Part shown: one piece after another, positions 1-5,588 of the stretch
How the letters are laid out: the number at the start of each line of letters is the position of its first letter
Position numbering within the stretch: position 1 is the stretch's first letter
NCBI GenBank assembly: GCA_049276515.1
Contig: JBASWO010000124.1
Location: 1-5,588, forward strand
DNA length: 5,588 nucleotides
Source: JAATFY01 sp049276515
GTDB taxonomy: Bacteria; Pseudomonadota; Alphaproteobacteria; UBA9219
Reading direction: 5' to 3'
Position numbers and translations under genes: made by a program
The notes under the pieces: model-generated
What the model saw: the letters and a program-made list of their open reading frames with translations, nothing else
Told to the model about the DNA's origin: nothing
Databases searched by the model: none

Positions 1-2
1 CG

Positions 3-1532
3 CTTAATCTTGGTGCCATTCTATCGCCTGGAGCCGCTAAATTACCCTTTATTGCCGTTCTTGATATTGGTCCTTCATCGGCAGGTATGATTGCCTTGAT
101 CCGCGATGCTTTGCCTGTTGAGCGTCGTCATGAAGCCTTACATTTCAAGTTACGCATGACGCCAGAATACGCGGTCAATCCCTTTGATACGCAACTCGGC
201 TGTCGCTATCCGCTACCAGAAGAACGCGCTTATTTATCAGAACTTTTAACATTGCTTTGCACATCACCAGGACAAACAGCGCCCTATGAAGGCATGACCC
301 AGCTGGTCGGTCTCTGCATCGATGAAATGTATCGTTGGCGCGATGATAAGGGATCGAATACCGAAGCGCGGCCTTATTTGGTGCGCATCGAGCCTGAAGT
401 TGATGAAGCTTTAGCTAAGTATGATGTGCATCTGCCTGAAGATCCTTATTGGTGGGATGTCGTTGATGCTTTGTTTGAGAAAAACGCCATTCATGCAGCC
501 TATTTGGCGCAACGCCATGCTGTTCCAACATTAGTTGATGCCGTCACCGCGGCGCGGCGTCCACAAATTCGTGCCTTACTCGAAGAAACACAAATCGGCT
601 CATCGGCTGAAACCGTCATCCATGCGTTTGAGCGTATGATTGCATCGTCCGTTCGCGAATTTCCTATTCTTGCATCTGTGACGCGTTTTGATATTGGTAA
701 CGCACGTGTTGCAGCTGTGGATTTGCAAGACGTCGCTCCTCAGGGAGATGACATGGCAGATCGCCAAACCGCGATTATGTATATGCTTGCACGTCACACA
801 CTGATCAGCAGCTGGTGGTTGGGTCCTGATATGTTGCGCTCAGTACCTGAAAAATATCACGCCTACCATGAAGCGCGTATCCGCGATATTCGCGAAACAC
901 CAAAACGTATTTGCTTTGACGAATTTCACCGCACCAGCAAAACCCCGGCTGTGCGTTCGCAAGTTGTGCGCGACGTTCGTGAAGGCCGTAAATGGGGCGT
1001 ACAAATTGTACTCGCCTCACAATTATTGTCAGATTTCAGCAAAGACATGGTCGACTTAGCAACTGGCGTATGGATTTGCGGTACAGCTGTATCAGATGCC
1101 GCTATCACAGAAACAGCGGAGCGTTTTGGTCTCTCGGATACGGCGCGTTGGGTGATGCGCTATCGTTTGACAGGTCCACGCCCCAGCGGTGCCCCCGTTC
1201 TCCTTCTGCTTTCAACCAATGAAGGTAGGTATGAACAGCATCTCGTCAATACATTAGGGCCGGTTGAATTATGGGCGCTCTCGACATCTTCGGAAGATGT
1301 TCAGCTGCGTGACCTTCTTTATACGGCGCTTGGTGCTCCTCATGCGCGTCAGGTTCTGGCGCGCTATTTCCCAGGGGGCTCGGCACGTCAAGAAATTCGC
1401 CGTCGTATTATTTTGCGCACTGAAAAAGGCGAAGTCGAATCGGGTGCTATCAGCATGGTGATCAGTGAAATGATCAAGGAAATGGTGGAACAAGCCCATT
1501 TGGATGCTGCTAAAGCTGTGGCTAAGAATTAA
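3..1532 (+). CDS. dotO: DotO/IcmB (TraU-type) T4BSS ATPase, C-terminal half, 5'-truncated by window edge
   Basis: VirB4-like ATPase that acts at the cytoplasmic face of the inner membrane and powers assembly or substrate transfer in type IVB secretion systems. The reading frame is already open at base 3, well upstream of the first ATG at 87, so that ATG is internal. About 509 residues are present; the Legionella protein is roughly 1,000, so about half is missing. The Walker A loop lies off the left edge. Visible family marks are the stretch VLDIGPSSAGMI (about bases 57-92), which in this family follows the Walker A region; the Walker B segment RICFDEFHRT, with the acidic pair DE at 918-923; and IVLASQ with its glutamine at 1020-1022, a usual motif after Walker B in these motors. 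The C-terminal block around NTLGPVELWALST is typical of DotO/TraU. It ends in TAA at 1530-1532. The next gene, dotM, starts 73 bases later on the same strand. No frameshift or internal stop is seen. Family recognition is from memory of the motifs; the distinction between a Dot/Icm and an IncI-type TraU cannot be settled here. Confidence 0.9.
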   Translation, partial: LNLGAILSPGAAKLPFIAVLDIGPSSAGMIALIRDALPVERRHEALHFKLRMTPEYAVNPFDTQLGCRYPLPEERAYLSELLTLLCTSPGQTAPYEGMTQLVGLCIDEMYRWRDDKGSNTEARPYLVRIEPEVDEALAKYDVHLPEDPYWWDVVDALFEKNAIHAAYLAQRHAVPTLVDAVTAARRPQIRALLEETQIGSSAETVIHAFERMIASSVREFPILASVTRFDIGNARVAAVDLQDVAPQGDDMADRQTAIMYMLARHTLISSWWLGPDMLRSVPEKYHAYHEARIRDIRETPKRICFDEFHRTSKTPAVRSQVVRDVREGRKWGVQIVLASQLLSDFSKDMVDLATGVWICGTAVSDAAITETAERFGLSDTARWVMRYRLTGPRPSGAPVLLLLSTNEGRYEQHLVNTLGPVELWALSTSSEDVQLRDLLYTALGAPHARQVLARYFPGGSARQEIRRRIILRTEKGEVESGAISMVISEMIKEMVEQAHLDAAKAVAKN

Positions 1533-1544
1533 CAACGAATGAGG

Positions 1545-1574
1545 GATTGCAGGCTGGTTTGAGGTCAGGCAATC
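1545..1574 (+). other. Bulged hairpin in the dotO-dotM gap
   Basis: GATTGC (1545-1550) pairs perfectly with GCAATC (1569-1574). Inside it CTG (1554-1556) pairs with CAG (1566-1568), leaving a three-base bulge (1551-1553) on the left arm and a nine-base loop. No T-run follows, so it does not look like an intrinsic terminator. It could be an RNA processing or stability element between two operon genes, or chance. It ends 31 bases before the dotM start codon. Confidence 0.3.
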
Positions 1575-1605
1575 TTGATTGGTATGTGAAGAAGCGGATT
1601 TTAGC

Positions 1606-2832
1606 ATGAGTGCACAACAAAGCGCCCCCGATCAAACAGTAACTCTCGCACTGATGTGCGGCGTTCTTTTTCTGATTGGTTGGTTGATCTGGCATTTCCT
1701 GAAACAACCCATTCTGGAAGTTTTGCGTTGGGTACGTTTTGTCGAAATCTGGACAATCGATACTTTTACCAGCGCTAATTACACGCCGTGCCTAGATTGG
1801 TTGAAGAACGCTAAATATCTCGATACCAATCCATCGCCTGACATGGTGCGCTGGACCAAAGAATGTTTTGGCACATCTTATCTTGCCAACGTTCCTGCCG
1901 AAGATGCTTTAAGTTATTTTGCTTTGTCAGCTGTGGCTATTGCAGCAATCGAGCGCGGCGTAACAACATATTATCATTGGCCGCTGGCTGCTATTTTTGC
2001 CGCGCTCTCAATTTATACGGTTTATTTTTCGCCGCGTAATAAATTTAAAACCAAACATAATCTTGAAAGCTTTATCAAAACGCAGGCGAAGATGTGGCCC
2101 GTTATTTCGCCTATTGTTAATTTTAATCCCATCAAATCAAGTGCACGCATTCCAGGCACACCTGTGCCCGATAAACTCCCTCTTTTTGCCGAAGCGCTTT
2201 CGCCTGAAGAGTGGATTTCTTTCCACCGCATATCCGTGACCAACAATATTCCTGAGCGCGAAGCGACGCGTCGTGCCTTTCTTGTACAGCTTGGCCCTCG
2301 TTGGAATGGTGTTGCGGGACAACCCCAACATATCCAGGCGCTGATAGCTGCCTTCGCGCTCAAGGGCGTTCAACGTCGTGAAGAAAGTGACGATTTATTA
2401 GGCGAAATCGCTGTTTGTTGGTCACCCAGTGGTGGCCTCAATCTCAGTGTTGCGACCGCATCTAAAGTCAAAAACCTTCTCAATGATCCTAAGGTTGGTG
2501 GTGAAGCCCTTAAAATTGGTGGCCAACATGCTTACCGGACCACTGCCATGCTGGCTATTTTACTTTGGGCGCGTCAACGCGGTGGTGTTTTAGCGCCCGC
2601 CCAGTTCCTCTGGTTGCGCGGTAGTGACCGCACTCTGTGGTATGCCCTCAATAACCTTGGTCGTCGTGCCTTTCATACAGAAGGCGCCGCAGCTATGGCG
2701 CACTTTATGGCCGAGCAGAATGCCAAAAAACCATTGCCCATTCCGCGCATTGATACAGCACTTGTAACGCTTAATCAGTTTCTGGCGCAGTTTGGCCAGC
2801 CCATTCCGCCGCGCGAAGAAGCCAAGCGTTGA
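1606..2832 (+). CDS. dotM: DotM/IcmP (TrbA-type) T4BSS coupling-complex membrane protein
   Basis: Inner-membrane subunit of the type IVB coupling complex, partner of DotL; in Legionella its cytosolic domain takes part in recognising one class of effector. The 408-residue protein is close to the Legionella length (about 376). The N-terminus has a hydrophobic segment at about 11-32, followed by the RWVRFVEIW stretch, then two more hydrophobic segments at about 101-116 and 125-141. The rest is a soluble domain with clear family marks: AFLVQLGPRWNG (224-235), HIQALIAAFA (242-251), then HAYRTTAMLAILLWAR (308-323), FLWLRGSDRTLWYALNNLGR (334-353) and a terminal TEGAAAMAHF. Basic residues R218, R222 and R223 sit just before the QLGP motif and may belong to the positively charged surface described for Legionella DotM; this is inferred without an alignment. 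I chose the ATG at 1606 because the in-frame TTG at 1579 would add nine unconvincing residues. The Shine-Dalgarno signal is weak: a GAAGAAG tract at 1588-1594. The stop is 8 bases before the next gene, which suggests co-transcription. Confidence 0.92.
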   Translation: MSAQQSAPDQTVTLALMCGVLFLIGWLIWHFLKQPILEVLRWVRFVEIWTIDTFTSANYTPCLDWLKNAKYLDTNPSPDMVRWTKECFGTSYLANVPAEDALSYFALSAVAIAAIERGVTTYYHWPLAAIFAALSIYTVYFSPRNKFKTKHNLESFIKTQAKMWPVISPIVNFNPIKSSARIPGTPVPDKLPLFAEALSPEEWISFHRISVTNNIPEREATRRAFLVQLGPRWNGVAGQPQHIQALIAAFALKGVQRREESDDLLGEIAVCWSPSGGLNLSVATASKVKNLLNDPKVGGEALKIGGQHAYRTTAMLAILLWARQRGGVLAPAQFLWLRGSDRTLWYALNNLGRRAFHTEGAAAMAHFMAEQNAKKPLPIPRIDTALVTLNQFLAQFGQPIPPREEAKR

Positions 2833-2836
2833 GAGG
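2831..2836 (+). promoter_or_regulatory. Ribosome binding site for the small membrane protein gene
   Basis: GAGAGG overlaps the dotM stop codon (TGA at 2830-2832) and lies four bases before the ATG at 2841. It fixes that ATG as the start, in preference to an in-frame TTG at 2829 that would overlap the dotM stop. The overlap with the end of dotM fits translational coupling. Confidence 0.65.
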
Positions 2837-2840
2837 TCAT

Positions 2841-3341
2841 ATGTCTTTTTTTCATCCCTTGCCGCTGAAGGTCAAACTTATAGGCTCAAATCTTGTGGCC
2901 TCTTTTCAGCGCGCAGATCCGCCTTTGATCTGGAAATTCGATTTAGATCGCAATCACAGTTTCACAATTGCACTTCAAGGTGATGAAGGTGATTGGGAAT
3001 TAGGTATCACCTCACCAAAAGGCGAATTTTTTCCGATCGCTCATTTTCCAGCTCGAGAAGATGCTGAAGACGCTTTAATGGCGGTGCAAAAAGTTTTGAT
3101 GAAAAAGCGGCGCAGCAAATGGGCGAATTTTTTCCGCTTTGTGATTATTGTGTTCATTCTTATAGCAGCGAGCCTTGCGGCTGCGATTTACTTTACCCAA
3201 CAGCATTTCCCTGGCTTTTTGACGCGGGGTCTTACGGATCTCGCCACAGCCCCTCTGAGCTATTCGGATGGAGCTAAGTCAGGGGTTATGCCAAGCGGTG
3301 TGCCTTTATCGGCCGATGAGGTCCTTAAACCACCCCAATAG
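2841..3341 (+). CDS. Unknown bitopic membrane protein encoded between dotM and dotL
   Basis: I do not recognise this 166-residue protein as a named Dot/Icm or Tra/Trb subunit. Residues 1-90 are soluble and look like strands then a helix: WKFDLD (31-36), SFTIALQ (40-46), DWELGIT (51-57), GEFFPIAHF (61-69), then a helix AREDAEDALMAVQKVLM (71-87). This loosely resembles the small beta-beta-beta-alpha layout of YegP-like domains; that is a guess from pattern only. A basic patch KKRRSK (88-93) precedes one strong membrane segment at about 98-118, so the positive-inside rule puts the N-terminal domain in the cytoplasm and the last 48 residues (119-166), rich in Gly, Pro and Ser, in the periplasm. 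There is no signal peptide, no lipobox and no cysteine at all. The last two facts exclude a thiol enzyme like TrbB, which occupies this slot in IncI plasmids, and a DotK/IcmN-type lipoprotein. Its place 8 bases after dotM and ahead of dotL suggests an accessory part of the coupling complex. The gene is surely real; its function is unknown. Confidence 0.88.
   Translation: MSFFHPLPLKVKLIGSNLVASFQRADPPLIWKFDLDRNHSFTIALQGDEGDWELGITSPKGEFFPIAHFPAREDAEDALMAVQKVLMKKRRSKWANFFRFVIIVFILIAASLAAAIYFTQQHFPGFLTRGLTDLATAPLSYSDGAKSGVMPSGVPLSADEVLKPPQ
3021..3136 (+). repeat. 15-base direct repeat inside the small membrane protein gene
   Basis: GGCGAATTTTTTCCG occurs exactly at 3021-3035 and again at 3122-3136, with a period of 101 bases. 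The copies are read in different frames, as GEFFP and as part of WANFFR, so shared protein function does not explain the match. Loss of one period by slippage would shift the reading frame. It may be coincidence in a gene rich in Phe codons. Confidence 0.5.
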
Positions 3342-3367
3342 GCTGTTTTAGCTCAGTTTTTTAACGA

Positions 3368-3381
3368 ATATGTAATCATAT
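3368..3381 (+). promoter_or_regulatory. AT-rich inverted repeat upstream of dotL
   Basis: ATATG (3368-3372) and CATAT (3377-3381) form a perfect inverted repeat around TAAT. Allowing one bulged A at 3367, the stem extends by CG (3365-3366) with CG (3382-3383). It lies 87 bases upstream of the dotL start. It could be an operator for a dimeric regulator or a short RNA stem. No run of T follows, so it is not a standard terminator. The signal is short, and chance is possible in AT-rich sequence. Confidence 0.3.
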
Positions 3382-3420
3382 CGAGCAAAGACTTTTGAAG
3401 GAAAAAGGTTTAAAATAGGG

Positions 3421-3449
3421 GCGCTTAAAACCGAATAAGACGAGCGCTT
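3421..3449 (+). repeat. GCGCTT direct repeat just upstream of the dotL ribosome binding site
   Basis: GCGCTT occurs at 3421-3426 and 3444-3449, 23 bases apart and so about two helical turns. The similarity continues loosely downstream (TTAAAA against TTTAAC). The second copy includes the palindrome AGCGCT at 3443-3448. Upstream at 3411-3416 is a TAAAAT that resembles a -10 box, but no acceptable -35 sits 16-18 bases before it. The arrangement hints at a regulatory site before dotL but is weak. Confidence 0.25.
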
Positions 3450-3454
3450 TAACG

Positions 3455-3460
3455 TAAGGA
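3455..3460 (+). promoter_or_regulatory. Ribosome binding site for dotL (GTG start)
   Basis: TAAGGA is followed by a seven-base spacer and then GTG at 3468. This near-consensus site decides the start: the first in-frame ATG is codon 30, which has no comparable signal and would drop the conserved N-terminal region before the first membrane segment. Confidence 0.75.
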
Positions 3461-3467
3461 TACCGCA

Positions 3468-5588
3468 GTGCCAATTGCACTCCCGAAATATCAGACCCCT
3501 TACCGACGGCTGGTACGTGACGTACGGCCGGTATCCCAGCGTATTGCCGAATATATGGACAAGCCATTGCCGATGGCGATGGCAGGGGCTTTGTTTGCAA
3601 CATTTATGGCCGCACCCGTTGGTTACTTTGCCAATGTCACCGATATCATTGCTCTGATCGGTTTCTTGTTTTTCTGGTGGGCGTATCGCCGTCCATTTCA
3701 TTTGCCTTTTAAAATTCCAAAATATGCGAACATTCCAGATCCTCGTAATCCAGCCCCTGGTTCTTACGGTGCTGGCAAATCTGAGGGCATTCTTTTTATT
3801 GGCAATACCAACGATGCCGACAATCCAGATTATGGTCAGGAAATTTGGTTTACCAATTCCGATGCACGTACACACATTCTCTATCTAGGTACAACCGGTG
3901 CCGGTAAGACTGAAGGTTTAAAATCCATGGTGACCAATGCCCTCGCTTGGGGCTCGGGTTATGTGTATGTGGACGGCAAAGCTGATACAGATCTGTGGGC
4001 ATCGCTATATGCTGTGGCACGACGTTTTGGTCGTGACGATGACGTGTTTGTTTTGAACTACATGACGGGTAACTCCGATGAAGGTTCAACGTCCAATAGT
4101 ATGAACCCGTTTTCTAACGGCTCGAGTTCCTACCTTGCCAACATGATCACCAGTTTCATGCCGGATGCTGGCGGTGATAACGCGATGTGGAAAGAACGTG
4201 CGGTTGCTCTCATGTTCGCCTTGATGCCTGCGCTGGTTTATAAGCGCGATCGTCAAGGATTGTTGTTAGATATCGGCGTTGTACGCGATCATATTGAAAT
4301 GCAGCCTATTATCCGCTTATCGCGCGATGAAAACATGCCAGAGCGTATTACGCATGCTCTCAAGGGCTATTTAAATACGCTGCCTGGTTTCGTTGATGCC
4401 GCTTTTGATAATGATGGTAATGAGCGTCCACCTTCTCCTGATCAGCCCATGTATGATCTGCAAGTCGCTCGCCAACAGCACGGCTATCTGTCGATGCAGT
4501 TTACGCGCTCCTTACAAATGCTTGCCGACGAATATGGTTATATCTTTAAGGCGCAATTGGCTGACATCGACATGCTCGATGTCGTGCTCAATCGTCGTAT
4601 TCTCGTCACTCTTATTCCTGCCTTGGAAAAATCAGGCGATGAAGCCGCTAACCTTGGCAAAATTGTTGCTGCCAGCCTCAAAGGTATGATGGGTGCAACG
4701 CTTGGTAATTCGGTTGAAGGCTCCTGGGAAAATGCGATCGGTAGTAAGCAGACGCGTTCCGCATCTAGCTTTATGACCGTGTTCGACGAAGTGGGTTATT
4801 ATACTGCGCAAGGTATGGCTGTTATGGCGGCGCAGGCTCGCTCGCTTGGCTTCTCCCTTGTCTTTGCTTCGCAGGATTTACCGGCGATGGAAAAACGCGT
4901 CAAACAGGAAGCAAAATCAATTGTCGGTAACTGCAACATTAAATTGTTTGGCCGTCTTGAAGATCCGACCGATACCAAGAACTTCCTAACTCAACATTCA
5001 GGTGTGTTCTGGGCGGTTGAACAAACCAGTTTGACGACGCGGCCCGATTCTGTGTCGAGTTTGATCGTCAATAATCCTTATTACGACGAAATGAAGGGTG
5101 GTTCGTTCCAGACCCGTCAACGTGTCGATTATGACCACGTGCGTGAACAGCGTGAAGGTCAGATCCATATGTTCTACGGCGATTGGATTGCGAGAGCCGA
5201 CATGTTTTTTGTGATGCCTGAGAAAGTCAAAGCTATCCGCGTGCATCGTTTGTTGCCTGTACCTGGCACGACCTCAAGTACAGCCGCACGCGATCGCGCC
5301 ATGAATGAGTTGATCACGAAGCTCAAAGATCCAGCTTGGACTGCATCTGGTGCTGGTCCTGCAGCCATCAATTCTCCAGAAATCAATGCGATGGCAAAGG
5401 CCGCCACCTTAGCGAAAACGCCTATCGAAGCCGGCATTTTAGCGATTGCTAGCCTTGAAAAAGTTGCTGTCACAAAGGCGCCACCCGCCCAAATTCAGGC
5501 ACCGAAAGCAGCAGCACCTGCGGCTGGTGGTAAAGCACCAGTATCCGCTCCTGTAACTATGCCGACTTCAGCGCAAGGTAATGGCAAT
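3468..5588 (+). CDS. dotL: DotL/IcmO (TrbC-type) T4BSS coupling ATPase, 3'-truncated by window edge
   Basis: VirD4-like coupling ATPase that receives substrates at the cytoplasmic side and passes them to the type IVB channel. It starts at GTG 3468 and stays open for 707 codons to the window end without a stop; the Legionella and R64 proteins are about 760-780 residues, so only a short C-terminal piece should be missing. Two membrane segments lie at about 34-54 and 58-73. Walker A is GTTGAGKT (141-148) in the family context YLGTTGAGKTEGL. Walker B is FMTVFDEVGYY, with D440 and E441, followed by MAAQARSLGFSLVFASQD (sensor-like Q469) and the family block ending GRLEDPTDT. A second sequence fitting the Walker A pattern, GSYGAGKS (98-105), lies upstream within a segment that continues GILFIGN. 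After about residue 600 the motor core ends; residues from about 612 are Ala-rich and helical, and from 670 the tail becomes Ala/Pro-rich and probably disordered. In Legionella the C-terminal region binds DotN, IcmSW and LvgA; none of these adaptors is encoded in this window. The gene lies 126 bases after the small membrane protein gene. Confidence 0.95.
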   Translation, partial: MPIALPKYQTPYRRLVRDVRPVSQRIAEYMDKPLPMAMAGALFATFMAAPVGYFANVTDIIALIGFLFFWWAYRRPFHLPFKIPKYANIPDPRNPAPGSYGAGKSEGILFIGNTNDADNPDYGQEIWFTNSDARTHILYLGTTGAGKTEGLKSMVTNALAWGSGYVYVDGKADTDLWASLYAVARRFGRDDDVFVLNYMTGNSDEGSTSNSMNPFSNGSSSYLANMITSFMPDAGGDNAMWKERAVALMFALMPALVYKRDRQGLLLDIGVVRDHIEMQPIIRLSRDENMPERITHALKGYLNTLPGFVDAAFDNDGNERPPSPDQPMYDLQVARQQHGYLSMQFTRSLQMLADEYGYIFKAQLADIDMLDVVLNRRILVTLIPALEKSGDEAANLGKIVAASLKGMMGATLGNSVEGSWENAIGSKQTRSASSFMTVFDEVGYYTAQGMAVMAAQARSLGFSLVFASQDLPAMEKRVKQEAKSIVGNCNIKLFGRLEDPTDTKNFLTQHSGVFWAVEQTSLTTRPDSVSSLIVNNPYYDEMKGGSFQTRQRVDYDHVREQREGQIHMFYGDWIARADMFFVMPEKVKAIRVHRLLPVPGTTSSTAARDRAMNELITKLKDPAWTASGAGPAAINSPEINAMAKAATLAKTPIEAGILAIASLEKVAVTKAPPAQIQAPKAAAPAAGGKAPVSAPVTMPTSAQGNGN

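Noticed and set aside
87..89. ATG at 87 as the start of the first gene
   Set aside because: The frame is open to the window edge and the residues before it (VLDIGPSS and upstream) match the DotO family, so this Met is internal.
1269..1607. 112-codon - strand open frame over the dotO end and the dotO-dotM gap
   Set aside because: Most of it is antisense to the conserved DotO C-terminus, and the translation is unconvincing.
2022..2363. 113-codon open frame on the - strand inside dotM
   Set aside because: It is antisense to conserved DotM sequence and has no family resemblance or independent start signal.
2846..2852. T7 tract at codons 2-4 of the small gene as a phase-variation switch
   Set aside because: Seven bases is short for slippage-driven switching, and it simply encodes Ser-Phe-Phe; a comparison of strains would be needed.
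3342..3362. Intrinsic terminator after the small membrane protein gene
   Set aside because: There is a T6 run (3357-3362), but the only stem before it is three to four weak pairs, too little for a confident terminator.
3388..3416. Sigma-70 promoter upstream of dotL using TAAAAT at 3411
   Set aside because: No acceptable -35 box lies at 16-18 bases; AAGACT or AGACTT are poor matches.
3348..3875. 175-codon open frame on the - strand across the dotL leader and 5' end
   Set aside because: It lies opposite the clearly coding DotL frame, and its translation has no recognisable domain and looks like reverse-strand noise.

Overview
The window is a stretch of a type IVB secretion system (T4BSS), the Dot/Icm or IncI-conjugation type. 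All genes lie on the + strand. In order they are: the C-terminal half of a DotO/IcmB (TraU-type) ATPase, entering from the left edge; a complete DotM/IcmP (TrbA-type) coupling-complex protein; a complete small single-pass membrane protein of unknown family; and most of a DotL/IcmO (TrbC-type) coupling ATPase, running off the right edge. These assignments rest on remembered family motifs read in the translations, not on a database search.

The host is most likely a Gram-negative proteobacterium, since T4BSSs are typical of that phylum and Shine-Dalgarno sites precede two of the genes. Base composition looks intermediate and fairly even across the genes, with no obvious recent insertion. I cannot name a genus. 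The window also does not show whether the locus is chromosomal (effector export) or plasmid-borne (conjugation).

Layout: dotO (3-1532), a 73-base gap with a bulged hairpin, dotM (1606-2832), an 8-base gap, the unknown gene (2841-3341), a 126-base gap with an AT-rich dyad and a short direct repeat, then dotL (3468-5588, open at the end). The first three genes could be one transcript. The gap before dotL is the most likely place for separate regulation, although no convincing promoter or terminator is visible.

How they work together: DotO is the VirB4-like ATPase at the cytoplasmic base of the T4BSS channel. DotL is the VirD4-like coupling ATPase that receives substrates, and DotM is its membrane partner. 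The small protein between dotM and dotL has a cytoplasmic N-terminal domain, one membrane segment and a short periplasmic tail, so it is a candidate extra subunit of the coupling complex. It occupies the slot that trbB, a thioredoxin-fold gene, holds between trbA and trbC in IncI plasmids, but it has no cysteine and cannot be a TrbB-type thiol enzyme. It is the most novel item here. No tRNA, rRNA, CRISPR array, insertion sequence or attachment site was seen.
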